From NCBI GenBank assembly GCA_902797965.1, contig CADBUY010000004.1, positions 62,001 through 126,000 on the forward strand: DNA of 64,000 nucleotides, in the 5' to 3' direction. Origin of the DNA: an uncultured bacterium. GTDB lineage: Bacteria; Cyanobacteriota; Vampirovibrionia; Gastranaerophilales; Gastranaerophilaceae. The notes below the pieces were generated by a model, which was given only the letters and a program-made list of their open reading frames with translations, had not been told where the DNA came from and did no database searches. Position numbers and translations under genes: made by a program. Shown here in pieces: positions 1-8,686 of this stretch (position 1 is its first letter; each line of letters starts with the position of its first letter).

Positions 1-401
1 ACATAAAAATAGTTTACTCCGATTGGATTCTTGAAGTCATCATGCGAAAATACCTGCATAACGTACTTTCCTGTTTCGTAAAAAGTAAAGTAATTTGTAT
101 GGTAATACCTTTCATCTTTCATTAATCTATAGTCCTTTGTCCTAACGACATCTGCGCCGCCCATTGATGACAAATCAGTCATTTTAAAAACCTGAACTCT
201 AATGTAGTCATTTGTCATCTTTTTGGGTGCAATAAACAAATAGTATACTTTAGAACCCGTATTAAAAGTTTTTTGGTCATGTAGTGCATTGTTTTCTGTA
301 ATCGGAACACTATTAAATAATATTAATCCTCTGTCATACGCACATCCGGTTAAAACAAAAAATAATAAAAAGCAAGATAATAAGAGTTTTAAGAGTTTCA
401 T
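1..401 (-). CDS. Lipoprotein, 3' end outside window (partial)
   Basis: I translated this by hand from the minus strand. It starts at an ATG with a signal peptide (MKLLKLLLSCFLLFFVLTGC) ending in the lipobox L-T-G-C, so the mature protein should be lipid-modified at Cys20. About 114 further residues are visible before the window edge. They are rich in Tyr, Phe and Lys, as in a small beta-rich periplasmic domain, with no recognised family. The start lies three bases beyond the stop of the TPR gene upstream, so the two are almost certainly co-transcribed. The function is unknown. The lipoprotein call is firm; nothing can be said about the missing C terminus. Confidence 0.8.
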   Translation of the reverse strand, partial: MKLLKLLLSCFLLFFVLTGCAYDRGLILFNSVPITENNALHDQKTFNTGSKVYYLFIAPKKMTNDYIRVQVFKMTDLSSMGGADVVRTKDYRLMKDERYYHTNYFTFYETGKYVMQVFSHDDFKNPIGVNYFY

Positions 402-404
402 TGA

Positions 405-2411
405 CTAACCCTCTAAAGCTTTAATCTTTTGTTTAACAGCATTAAGCATTGTTTCATCTTGTTCTATACCTGAATATAAATAGTAATATTCAATTGCCTT
501 TGACGTATCTCCTTTTTGTTCATATGCCATGCCTAATGAATAATAAGCATACGGATACTCAGGTGATAATTGAATTACTCTTTCAAAACACTTAATTGCA
601 TCATCATAATTTTTCTGACTTGCAAGAACAAGACCTTTGTTAAAGTAGGCATCTGTATTATCTTTGTCTATTAAGAGTAATTTGTCATAAAAACTTAATG
701 CTTTTGTATTGTTGCCTGTCAGTTTATATATGTTTGCAATTTTAAGCATTGTTATTTTGTCCTGAGGCTTATAAACGACAGCTTTTGTGTAATAATCAAG
801 TGCTTCTGTATATTTTTGAGCTTTATATGCTTCATCGCCGCTTTTTATAAGTGCATCATAAGATGTTGTTTTCTCTTGAGTCGCTTTGCTTTCGACAGTG
901 CTATCTGCCTGCTCTGCTGCAGCTTTGGCGATTGCCATATTATGATTATCCATAAACATTGATAAAGTTGTATTATATTCAATGTTCCCGGGAGCCAGTG
1001 AAACAGCTTTTCTATAGTTTTCTAATGCAACTTCATAACAACCCATTCTATCGTTTGCCTGAGCATACCCAAAGTAAGCAGATGCTTCTTTTGGTGACAT
1101 TTCTATTGCATCTTCAAAATATAAAATTGCTTGTCCGTAATCTTTTTTGTCATACAAATCATAGCCATAAGCTATTGTTGCCGCTGCTAAGTTTGTCTTA
1201 AGTCTTTCATTAGGCTTTTTATCCAATAGCTGTTTATATAATTCAATTGCAGCAACGTAATTATTCATAGCATGTAACGTTAACGCTTTGTTTGCAAGTA
1301 TTTCGTAACTGTCAGGTTCACTCACCAACGCTAAGTTATAAAATTTAAGAGCATTTATGTAATCCTGTTTTTTGTGATAACACAGAGCCAGTTCTTTTTT
1401 TACGTCATTATCTGACGGATCAAGTGAATATGACTTTTCTAGGTTAAATAATGCCAGTTCCATATCATTTTGTTTTTTGTACACAAGTCCAAGGTTCTTA
1501 TAAGCGTTAGCATCATTAGGGAATGCCTTAAGATATGTCTTATATTGCTCAATCGCTTCCGGAAGCTGTCCCATATTTCCCAGCAAGTTTGCATAATCAA
1601 ATCTTAGAGCCGTGAGTTCTGGATTGATGGCAAAAGTTTTTTGGTAGTACTCTAATGCTTTTGTATTTTCACCCAGATTCTGGTATGAAAGTGCAAGCTT
1701 CGCAAGAATAGCTTCATTTTCCGAATTATCAGCAAGAGCCTTTGTCAGCATCTCGGAAGCAACTTTGTATTGTTTAGTATCAAAAAGTGCCATGCCATAG
1801 TTTGCATAGTCTTTGAAGGCTGACGGGTATTTTTTGTATAGTGTATTATATAATTCACAAGCTTTTTCCGGCTGACCTGACGCATAGTACACATTAGCAA
1901 GGTTTTCACTTGCTTCTAAATGCTCAGGGTAAGCATTTAAGAAAATGTTGTAGTTATCTATTGCGCTCTTGTAATTTTTTCTTATATATTCTACGTTTGC
2001 AATATTTAAGTAATTATACTTGTATTCAGGGTAAATCTGTTGTGCTTGCATGAATGAATTGTATGCGTTTTCGTAATCACCCATTGTTTGAAGTATATTA
2101 CCTATACTTATGTATATGAAAGCATCATTGGGGCGAATTTTAAGAGCCTTTTTATAAGAACCCAACGCCTCTTCATAATTACCTGTATCTGCATATAAGC
2201 CTGCGATTTTGGTGTATAACATTGCATCATCACCGTTCATATTCAGTGCTTTTTGAATTGTGCTAATTGCGTTTGCATAATCACCTTTATATTCATAGTT
2301 ACATGCATCTTGATACAGAGCATGCGCCTCTTTTGTCATTTTTGCTTCTACCTGAGATGACAGGAAAAACAAAAGTATCCCGATTAACGATATACATATT
2401 TTTTTATTCAT
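405..2411 (-). CDS. Exported TPR-repeat protein
   Basis: This 668-residue protein has a signal peptide (MNKKICISLIGILLFFLSSQVEA) followed by about 17-18 tetratricopeptide repeats, for example at residues 28-95 and on to the C terminus. The repeats show the usual pattern of small residues at 8 and 20 and Pro near 32. TPR arrays are protein-protein scaffolds, so this is probably a periplasmic or envelope assembly factor; the partner is not visible. I chose the ATG at 2411 over the upstream in-frame ATG at 2495 because it is preceded by GAGGG and begins a clean signal peptide. A linker near residues 500-525, rich in Ala, Ser and Thr, separates two TPR blocks. It is followed at once by a lipoprotein gene. 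Confidence 0.85.
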   Translation of the reverse strand: MNKKICISLIGILLFFLSSQVEAKMTKEAHALYQDACNYEYKGDYANAISTIQKALNMNGDDAMLYTKIAGLYADTGNYEEALGSYKKALKIRPNDAFIYISIGNILQTMGDYENAYNSFMQAQQIYPEYKYNYLNIANVEYIRKNYKSAIDNYNIFLNAYPEHLEASENLANVYYASGQPEKACELYNTLYKKYPSAFKDYANYGMALFDTKQYKVASEMLTKALADNSENEAILAKLALSYQNLGENTKALEYYQKTFAINPELTALRFDYANLLGNMGQLPEAIEQYKTYLKAFPNDANAYKNLGLVYKKQNDMELALFNLEKSYSLDPSDNDVKKELALCYHKKQDYINALKFYNLALVSEPDSYEILANKALTLHAMNNYVAAIELYKQLLDKKPNERLKTNLAAATIAYGYDLYDKKDYGQAILYFEDAIEMSPKEASAYFGYAQANDRMGCYEVALENYRKAVSLAPGNIEYNTTLSMFMDNHNMAIAKAAAEQADSTVESKATQEKTTSYDALIKSGDEAYKAQKYTEALDYYTKAVVYKPQDKITMLKIANIYKLTGNNTKALSFYDKLLLIDKDNTDAYFNKGLVLASQKNYDDAIKCFERVIQLSPEYPYAYYSLGMAYEQKGDTSKAIEYYYLYSGIEQDETMLNAVKQKIKALEG

Positions 2412-2523
2412 AATTCTAAGCCCTCGCCTATATTTTAACAAAAAATAAAAACGTTGTATAGTTTTATGTTTTATTCGCATTTGATAATGGTACAAGAAGC
2501 AAAGCTTAGAGTATAAAAAGACG

Positions 2524-2554
2524 AAAAGCCAGCATTTATAATGATGGCTTTAAA
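2524..2554 (-). terminator. Hairpin downstream of the NPF gene
   Basis: AAAGCCA (2525-2531) pairs with TGGCTTT (2545-2551), and the inner CAT/ATG extends the stem. On the minus strand it is followed by a T-rich stretch. It lies about 30 bases past the stop of the gene at 2586-2837 and fits an intrinsic terminator. Confidence 0.55.
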
Positions 2555-2585
2555 ATAAGGGGAATTATAAGTATATTTTTGAGTC

Positions 2586-2837
2586 TTATACTTCTATGAA
2601 CAATCTTCTGCCGACTATGTTAGGCTGGTTGTTGTAATAACCTGCAAAATATCCGCCCGGAACAGGTTTATTCTGCCCATAATCAGCAAAGGGGTTGCTG
2701 TTTTGAGCAGATACAAAAGGATTCCCCGCTCCTGCTGCAAAGGGGTTATTTGAACTTGTTCTGGTAATACCTGTGGTATTTACCATAGGTGATGTTGATG
2801 TTAAAACATTTGCTAATAGTTTTACAATTCCTGCCAT
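2586..2837 (-). CDS. Small hypothetical protein with three NPF motifs
   Basis: This 83-residue protein matches no family that I recognise. It has a short apolar N terminus, then a low-complexity middle rich in Asn, Pro, Gly and Phe containing three Asn-Pro-Phe motifs (SNNPF, GNPF, SNPF) and a Gly-Tyr-rich tail. NPF also occurs near the C terminus of the protein at 36684-38213. In eukaryotes NPF binds EH domains; any such role here is speculation. The gene stands alone, facing away from the tRNA array, with a terminator-like hairpin after it. A TTTGTWA pair at 10-bp spacing lies about 75 bases upstream. It could be a secreted or surface protein, but no standard signal peptide is evident. Confidence 0.6.
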   Translation of the reverse strand: MAGIVKLLANVLTSTSPMVNTTGITRTSSNNPFAAGAGNPFVSAQNSNPFADYGQNKPVPGGYFAGYYNNQPNIVGRRLFIEV

Positions 2838-2909
2838 ACGTAGTTAAACCTTTCTTGGTTTACTTTTAATGTTCTTATCACAGAAGTCAATTTTTATGTC
2901 GTCAAAGAT

Positions 2910-2926
2910 TAACAAAACTTTACAAT
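2910..2926 (-). promoter_or_regulatory. Paired TTTGTWA-type motif upstream of the NPF gene
   Basis: On the minus strand the sequence reads ATTGTAA, three bases, then TTTGTTA: two near-identical heptamers with starts 10 bp apart. The same arrangement recurs at 36535, 41381, 59341 and 61572. It is a proposed binding site only. Confidence 0.35.
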
Positions 2927-2977
2927 AAAATATAAAAATCAACTAAACGTACTAGAAAATTGATTGCGCTAAAACTG

Positions 2978-3006
2978 TTGACATTAAACTATGTTTCCTA
3001 TATGAT
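2978..3006 (+). promoter_or_regulatory. Sigma-70 promoter of the tRNA array
   Basis: A perfect -35 box TTGACA (2978-2983) is followed after 17 bases by TATGAT (3001-3006). Transcription would start near 3013, just before the first tRNA at 3017. It is the strongest promoter match I noticed in the window. Confidence 0.85.
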
Positions 3007-3016
3007 TAATTCTGTT

Positions 3017-3088
3017 GCCGGTATAGCTCAACGGTAGAGCAACGGTTTTGTAAACCGTAGGTTGTAGGTTCGATTCCTATTACCGGCT
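3017..3088 (+). tRNA. tRNA-Thr (TGT)
   Basis: The acceptor stem GCCGGTA/TACCGGC pairs fully. The anticodon stem ACGGT/ACCGT encloses the loop TTTGTAA with anticodon TGT, and a T-arm GGTTCGATTCC is present. No CCA is encoded. It is the first of three tRNAs read from one promoter. Confidence 0.95.
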
Positions 3089-3198
3089 TTTTTCTCCCTG
3101 GTGGAGAAAAGGGCTTATAATAAGACTTCGAAGATACAAATAGATGAAGAAGTTTGAAAGCTCTTTTTTTGTATCAAGAGGAGTTGCCTCTAACAAAT

Positions 3199-3270
3199 GC
3201 CTTTGTGGCGCAGGGGTAGCGCACTCCCTTGGTAAGGGAGAGGCCACGGGTTCAAATCCCGTCAAAGGCA
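3199..3270 (+). tRNA. tRNA-Thr (GGT)
   Basis: The acceptor stem GCCTTTG/CAAAGGC is complete. The anticodon stem CTCCC/GGGAG encloses TTGGTAA, giving anticodon GGT. The T-arm CGGGTTCAAATCCCG is canonical. With the TGT and CGT tRNAs, all three usual bacterial threonine isoacceptors lie in this window. Confidence 0.95.
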
Positions 3271-3287
3271 AATTTAAAATTAAATAT

Positions 3288-3374
<87 letters not shown>

Positions 3375-3511
3375 TTTAAAAGACTCCAAATCGGGGGCTT
3401 TTTTGTTTGGTGAATTCTCACGCATTGTCTGACGACAATGGGTTCTCCCCTCCTTCCGCTTGCGCTAAGATGTACGGTTACCTTTTTTCAGGACTTTTGG
3501 TCGAAAGAAAA

Positions 3512-3612
3512 TAAGCGTGCTGTCATGCTGAACTTGTTTCAGCATCTTGCAAAAGTGGCGTGTTTACTATATTTTGGCAAGACCCTGAAATAAATTCAGG
3601 GTGACATTATGG
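3512..3612. repeat. Dispersed intergenic repeat (TCATGCTGAACTTG type)
   Basis: The segment holds a small palindrome (GCTGAACTTGTTTCAGC, 3526-3542) and a second hairpin (CCCTGAAATAAATTCAGGG, 3584-3602) in noncoding DNA. Short intergenic palindromes of this style are common in gut bacterial genomes. A related TCATTCTGAGAGC element is at 44437. There is no coding potential. Confidence 0.5.
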
Positions 3613-3726
3613 TCGGAAATATGTTGATTATAAAAGTCCGAAATGTCCGGTTTTGGTAACTTAAATGTCCGCTTTTTTCGCACTATTTTTGCATACTCTT
3701 GCACGCTGTTGTACACAAGAGTTATT

Positions 3727-3744
3727 GTCGGGTTGAAACCCGAC
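3727..3744. repeat. Small palindrome, GTCGGGTTGAAACCCGAC family
   Basis: A perfect 7-8 bp stem with a tiny loop. Related forms (GTTGGGTTTCACCCAAC) occur at 25210 and 26640, and a looser one near 7022. They are always intergenic, so this looks like a dispersed hairpin family rather than a gene-specific terminator. Confidence 0.5.
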
Positions 3745-3819
3745 CTATTAGCTATTAAAAGTAGCATTTACTCTAAATTTATGCTAAAATTACATTCTGA
3801 TAATGAAAAGGAACATATA

Positions 3820-4206
3820 ATGAAAATTACTGATTTTAAGGCTTCATATAAAGACTTGGATACAGCTATTCGGGCTGCCAAAATGTTTGAGCTTAGAAAA
3901 CAGGTTAGTATATCTGTATTAGATGGTAAATTTAGAGAAGCAAGAAAACAACAGAAAGAGTTAGCTAAAGCAGCGGTTGAAGATTTTGAAACTTACAAAA
4001 CGCTTCCGTTTATTCATTTTATTATGAAAAGTTTTCCGCTAAAATCAGTTATTGGTTTAATGATAAATACTTTGGGGTTTAAAATCTTTAACAAATTTTC
4101 AAAAAAAACTCAGGAAGAAAAACAATTGTTGAATCTAAGCAAAGAATATTATAGCAATTTAACAAAAGAAGATATAAAAAATAAGACAATTGACGTTGTT
4201 ATATAG
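3820..4206 (+). CDS. Hypothetical protein, Lys-rich
   Basis: This 128-residue protein matches no family that I recognise. The ATG at 3820 is preceded by AAAAGGA at good spacing and gives a protein starting MKITDFKASYKDL. The open frame extends further upstream, but through the intergenic palindrome, so I did not use that. It looks helical: charged segments at 10-55 and 95-125 and a more hydrophobic stretch near 62-85 (FIMKSFPLKSVIGLMINTLG) that may be a buried or membrane-associated helix. It converges on the lipid-kinase gene with five bases between the stops. It could be a peripheral membrane protein, but this is weakly supported. Confidence 0.6.
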   Translation: MKITDFKASYKDLDTAIRAAKMFELRKQVSISVLDGKFREARKQQKELAKAAVEDFETYKTLPFIHFIMKSFPLKSVIGLMINTLGFKIFNKFSKKTQEEKQLLNLSKEYYSNLTKEDIKNKTIDVVI

Positions 4207-4211
4207 TTTTA

Positions 4212-5072
4212 TTACCTTGAAAAAGTTTTAATAGTTTTTGGTAATACTTTCATATTGATATTTTCTTTTAATATTTTCTTTTCACCATCAATATGGCAAA
4301 CTGCCCAAGAGTTTTCTAATAATATATCCTTTGCTTTATGATATTCAGCAGCAAAGCTGTTTTTTCTAATGTTAAATAAAATTCCCAGAAATACAAAATA
4401 GAAAACTATCGGATTTGTAGTTTTTAAAAAGAAAATATCAATTAATCCGTCATCAAGATATGAGTCAGACCCAACAGAGGCTATATTTTTATACATATTA
4501 GAGGCATTTGCAAAAATTATACAGGATGCGCAAATTTTATGTTCAACTCCATCAAGAATCATCTTGTATTCTTTTTTCTTTAATCTAAAAGCAAAAATTA
4601 TACCAGCAATAAAGTAAGCAAAATATCCAAATTTGTTTTTCAACGATTGAGGCGTTTTACATATTATATCAGAATCATATCCAAAACCACATCTCAGAGC
4701 AGATAGATTTCCGTTTATATTCATGAGATCAATTGTTTTTATATTTTGATTTTCTATAATTTTCAGATTCTTGTTTAAATTTGATGATAACTCAAGTTTA
4801 GCAGCTAAAAGATTTGCTGTTCCACAAGGGATAATTCCAAGTACTTTATCTGTATTAATTAAATAAGGCAAAACTTTATTAACAGTTCCATCTCCGCCCA
4901 TTGTAAGAATTGTGTCATAAGGAGTAACATCAAGCTCTTTTAATTCGTCTATGTCAACAAACTTAAAAGCCTTAGTGTGCTTTAGGACAAAATCAATAAC
5001 TTTCTTTTTATATTTAACAGCCTTTTTTCTTCCGGCGTTAAAATTTGTTACTATTAGGACGCAATTCATCAT
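4212..5072 (-). CDS. Diacylglycerol/lipid kinase family protein
   Basis: This 286-residue protein belongs to the DagK/YegS-type catalytic family, which phosphorylates diacylglycerol or related lipids with ATP at the inner membrane. The nucleotide-binding GGDGT motif is at residues 59-63 in MGGDGTVNKVL, and the second conserved element IPCGTANLLA is near 81-90. The length is typical. The start overlaps the stop of the upstream PAP2 phosphatase gene by four bases, so the two are translationally coupled. One makes and the other removes lipid phosphates, consistent with recycling of phosphatidate or undecaprenyl phosphate. The exact lipid substrate cannot be told from sequence. Confidence 0.85.
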   Translation of the reverse strand: MMNCVLIVTNFNAGRKKAVKYKKKVIDFVLKHTKAFKFVDIDELKELDVTPYDTILTMGGDGTVNKVLPYLINTDKVLGIIPCGTANLLAAKLELSSNLNKNLKIIENQNIKTIDLMNINGNLSALRCGFGYDSDIICKTPQSLKNKFGYFAYFIAGIIFAFRLKKKEYKMILDGVEHKICASCIIFANASNMYKNIASVGSDSYLDDGLIDIFFLKTTNPIVFYFVFLGILFNIRKNSFAAEYHKAKDILLENSWAVCHIDGEKKILKENINMKVLPKTIKTFSR

Positions 5073-5662
5073 ACTCGTATTGTAGAATAAATTTGTAATA
5101 AAATAAAGCCTAATAAGTATGCGCCAATTACGTCAGTAGGATAATGTACTCCAAGCCAAATTCTGCTAAAGCCGACAAAAAGTATCCATAGTACGGATAT
5201 TGTGATTACAGAATTCTTTACAATTTTATTTTTACAGTATTTAGAAAAATAATAAATAACCATTCCATACAAAGCCATTGTAACAAGACTGTGACTTGAT
5301 ACATAGCTGAAACTATGCGGATGAATTGATAATTGAAGTTCAAAAGGAGGTCGTGGACGCTGCATAATAGGTTTTACAATGCAGTTAAGTAAAAATGTTA
5401 CAAGCGGAATTGAACATATAAACCCTGCTTTTAACCATTCTTTTTTCTTAATAAAATAAGCTGAACCACCAATTAGAGGTATTGCAATCATTAGAGAATA
5501 CAATTTACAATCCGGCAAAAGGGGTAAATACAGGGGGAATTTCTGTAATTTATTTTGAATAAAAAGTATCATAGACTTATCCCATAAAGTAACAGCAGAA
5601 CAAGTCTTTATAATGATTGTATAAACTATAAAAGTTAATATAAGTAAAATTAGTTTTTTCAT
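5069..5662 (-). CDS. PAP2-family membrane phosphatase
   Basis: This 197-residue integral membrane protein has about five or six hydrophobic segments. All three PAP2 motifs are visible: KPIMQRPRP near 92-100, SSHS near 117-120 (usually PSGH), and SRIWLGVHYPTDV near 165-177 with the catalytic His and supporting Asp. Such enzymes dephosphorylate phosphatidate, PGP or undecaprenyl pyrophosphate at the outer face of the inner membrane. The change of PSGH to SSHS is mild and keeps the His. It is the first gene of a two-gene operon with the lipid kinase, which it overlaps by four bases. Confidence 0.85.
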   Translation of the reverse strand: MKKLILLILTFIVYTIIIKTCSAVTLWDKSMILFIQNKLQKFPLYLPLLPDCKLYSLMIAIPLIGGSAYFIKKKEWLKAGFICSIPLVTFLLNCIVKPIMQRPRPPFELQLSIHPHSFSYVSSHSLVTMALYGMVIYYFSKYCKNKIVKNSVITISVLWILFVGFSRIWLGVHYPTDVIGAYLLGFILLQIYSTIRV

Positions 5663-5786
5663 AACATTATTTTATTATTATAAAAATTTAATGTAAAGAA
5701 ATCTTAATATTTAGTCAATTTATATTTAAAGAATTTCTTATTATATACATAAGGGATTTTATAAGTAAGATTTAGGAGATTAAGAA

Positions 5787-6902
5787 ATGGCTAATTTAAG
5801 AACATTAGGTGTTATTGCAACTATGGCATTAGGAGCAGCAGGTTTTGTTGCTTGTAGTGGAGGGAAAAAGGCAGAAGAAAAACCTGTTACAAATCCAACC
5901 GTAAAACAAGACAGTGTTCCCCAAAAGAAAGAAAATATAGAAGTTATGCCTCCTCTAACAATGGTTGAAGGTGGAGATACTCTTGTATTTAATTCAAAAG
6001 CAGATAGTACTGATTACCAAAAATATAATAGAATTGCTTTTGATAACTTTAGCAGAATCTCAAGAAATGATAAAGAAAAAATGGACAGTCTTTTGAATGC
6101 AACAAAACAAGAAGCTGACAGTATAAGTAATGCTGAACATAAAGAATGGCATCCTAAATATGATGCTATTCAGGAAAAATATAACAATGATTTAGAAAAG
6201 CTTGAACAACAATATAAAGATGGCAAAATTACTTTTGAAAAACTGGAAGCAGAAAAGAAATCTCTTGAAACAAAAAAAGATAATGAAGAAAGTAAATTGT
6301 TTTCAAAATACCAAAAAGGAGATTATGCACAAAATGCTTATTATGGTTTATATAATTTAGAACAACGACGCCATGAACAAGTAGATTCTGAAGCTTATGC
6401 TCAATATCAAAAAGATAGAGATGAAATGAGAAAGAAATACTGTAAAGAAGTTCGTCCATACGCTTCTAAAACATCAACTTCAAAACCTGATTATGTTGTA
6501 AAAGGTATGACTATTGACGGAGTGAAAGTCAAATGGAAATCACCGAAAGATAGCGTTGCCGTAAGTAATTATATAAACGAAAAAGTTGATAGAGAAGAAA
6601 AAGCAAACGGTAAAATTTGGGAACAGCAAGCAAAACTTGAAGGACAAATAGCAGAAATTGAATATAAACAAGAACAGTTAGAATATGAAGCTAATGTTTT
6701 ATATAAACAAGGTAAAACTCAAGCTGCTATAAATAAAGAGCAGCAAATGGCAAAATTAGGTGAAAAAATAGATAAATTATATGAACAAATATCCAGCTTA
6801 GACGAAAAATGCCAATATGAAGATGTGAGCATTGATACAATCAACAAACACTCCGTTCAAAAGTTTGATAAAAACTATAAGAAAATGACATTCAATTTCT
6901 AA
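5787..6902 (+). CDS. Coiled-coil lipoprotein
   Basis: This 371-residue protein has a signal peptide ending F-V-A-C at residue 23, a lipobox with an unusual Phe at -3, followed by S-G-G-K. The mature protein is highly charged. Two long Lys/Glu/Gln-rich helical regions (about 85-200 and 255-335) are probable coiled coils, joined by a short segment carrying DYVVKGMTIDGVKVKWKSP. I recognise no family. It is probably anchored in the periplasm as a spacer or tether. An AGGAG lies nine bases before the start. The gene stands alone and ends in a strong terminator. Confidence 0.75.
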   Translation: MANLRTLGVIATMALGAAGFVACSGGKKAEEKPVTNPTVKQDSVPQKKENIEVMPPLTMVEGGDTLVFNSKADSTDYQKYNRIAFDNFSRISRNDKEKMDSLLNATKQEADSISNAEHKEWHPKYDAIQEKYNNDLEKLEQQYKDGKITFEKLEAEKKSLETKKDNEESKLFSKYQKGDYAQNAYYGLYNLEQRRHEQVDSEAYAQYQKDRDEMRKKYCKEVRPYASKTSTSKPDYVVKGMTIDGVKVKWKSPKDSVAVSNYINEKVDREEKANGKIWEQQAKLEGQIAEIEYKQEQLEYEANVLYKQGKTQAAINKEQQMAKLGEKIDKLYEQISSLDEKCQYEDVSIDTINKHSVQKFDKNYKKMTFNF

Positions 6903-6982
6903 AATTCTAATTTCAATAAAGGTGCGGTACGCCGCACCCTACTATATTTATGTATGGTAAAATCTGACTACAAGGACAAAAT

Positions 6983-7017
6983 ATAATCTGTTCGATATTG
7001 AACAGATTATATTTTTT
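6983..7017 (+). terminator. Intrinsic terminator after the coiled-coil lipoprotein
   Basis: ATAATCTGTTC (6983-6993) pairs perfectly with GAACAGATTAT (7000-7010) around a six-base loop and is followed by ATTTTTTAAT. A second small hairpin (GGTGCGG/CCGCACC, 6920-6937) lies upstream. Confidence 0.8.
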
Positions 7018-7121
7018 AATAGTAGGTCAGGTTCCACCCGACAAATTTATTATAATATTTGCCCCTAAATTATAAATGGTTTTGTAATTATATTTTATTT
7101 ACAATTCCCCCTTATTTATAT

Positions 7122-8657
7122 CTAATGGCAGCCGCATCCTGCACATTGACCGTTGCAAGAATGTTCAGTTGCTGGATTTACCCCAGGTTTTTCTGTTGAA
7201 CAGAAGTGATCTCTATCAATATAATATTCACCTTCAAGAGGGAATATAGTCATCCAGAGATTTTCTCTCCAGTCTTTATCCAAAATCTCTTTAACTTCTG
7301 AAGAATACTTATCAATCTCTGATGTAATCTTCGGATCTGTTAAGTATGCTGCAGCATTCTCGTGTGTTTCATAAGGTTTATATTCTTCATAGTATTTTCT
7401 TAGAATGTCAGGTCTGTCAACAATCATACAAGGTCTTAACATATTACCGTCTTCATAAGGAATACCGTCTCTAACGGCTTTCATAAAAGGAGCTGCTAAT
7501 GCTTCTGTTAAAGTACAGTTATTTACATTGTGTGTTGCCAAGTGAACAAATGTACAAGGCTCAACGTCACCTTTCGGGTTAACGTGAACGTATTGTCTTC
7601 CGCCTGCAATACACCCCATCATTTCAGGACCGTCACCCCAGAAGTCTACAGTCATCATCGGAAGCGTGTTTCTGGCATTATAAACCGCTTTTAGGATTTG
7701 TCTTCTTTGGTTTGCGTTTGGTGTCATACTGATATCAGGACTATCGCCAACCGGAACATAGTGGAAGAACCAAGTCCATAAACAGCCTTTATCTGATAAC
7801 ATTTGCATAAACTCATCAGATGTTACTTCATCACAGTTTTGGCTTGTAGCAACAACAGATGCTCCAAAGAATACGCCTGCTTTTTTAAGCATATCCATTT
7901 TATTCATAACCATATCAAAAGTACCTTCACCACGAACGGCATCAGTATTTTCTTTTAAACCGCTAATTGAGAACATTGGCTGAACGTTACCCAATCTTTG
8001 TAGTTCTTTTACGGTTTTCTCTGTTATTAACGAACCGTTTGTGAAAGTAATAAACGTACAGTCATTAAATTCTTCACAAAGTTCCAAAAACTCTTTACGG
8101 CAGAAAGGTTCACCGCCAACAATCGGGAATATATGAATACCCATAACATCACGAGCTTCTGTGAAAATCTCTCTCCATTTATCTTTTGTTAAATCCTCAC
8201 GAACATCATATTCATGCGCCCAACATCCTTTACAATGGAAATTACAATTCTTTGTAATACTTGCAAGTAAAACTGTCGGCGGGAAAAATCCGTTCTTTTC
8301 ATTAAACTCTGTTCTTTTTCTTAAATTATCACCATAATATCCGTTAACGAAAAAGTTTTTAATCCATTTATTTCTGCAATTCGGATGGAGTTCGGTTAAA
8401 ATTCTTTTCCACCAGTAAAGGTGTGCGTGTTCTGATTCAAATAACCATTGCATTCTTCTTGCGTGGTTTATACCACCCTTTGAACCTGCAATTTTTTCAA
8501 ATATTTTGGCTAAATTTACAAGTTTTTGTTTAGAAAAATTATGTCCTAAATAGTTAATAGTTTGGTCTATAATAAAGTTATTAAATTTAAGTTTCAGTCC
8601 ATCCAAAGCACCCATAGAATTTGATTGCCACATGGCTTTTTGTTCTTTTACTCTCAT
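7122..8657 (-). CDS. Radical SAM protein with Cys-rich C terminus
   Basis: This 511-residue protein has a radical SAM core with the C-x3-C-x2-C motif CNFHCKGC near residue 137, where a 4Fe-4S cluster would bind S-adenosylmethionine. The GGEP motif follows near 180. A SPASM-like region holds further cysteines, and the tail C-N-G-Q-C-A-G-C-G-C-H is strikingly Cys-rich and could bind another cluster. The start is preceded by GAGGAGA. About 120 residues precede the core with no recognised domain. It is the last gene of a minus-strand run that includes an acyltransferase 30 bases upstream, so a lipid or envelope substrate is possible. The substrate is unknown. Confidence 0.8.
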   Translation of the reverse strand: MRVKEQKAMWQSNSMGALDGLKLKFNNFIIDQTINYLGHNFSKQKLVNLAKIFEKIAGSKGGINHARRMQWLFESEHAHLYWWKRILTELHPNCRNKWIKNFFVNGYYGDNLRKRTEFNEKNGFFPPTVLLASITKNCNFHCKGCWAHEYDVREDLTKDKWREIFTEARDVMGIHIFPIVGGEPFCRKEFLELCEEFNDCTFITFTNGSLITEKTVKELQRLGNVQPMFSISGLKENTDAVRGEGTFDMVMNKMDMLKKAGVFFGASVVATSQNCDEVTSDEFMQMLSDKGCLWTWFFHYVPVGDSPDISMTPNANQRRQILKAVYNARNTLPMMTVDFWGDGPEMMGCIAGGRQYVHVNPKGDVEPCTFVHLATHNVNNCTLTEALAAPFMKAVRDGIPYEDGNMLRPCMIVDRPDILRKYYEEYKPYETHENAAAYLTDPKITSEIDKYSSEVKEILDKDWRENLWMTIFPLEGEYYIDRDHFCSTEKPGVNPATEHSCNGQCAGCGCH

Positions 8658-8686
8658 TATTTTCTCCTCTATTTATATTTCTTTTA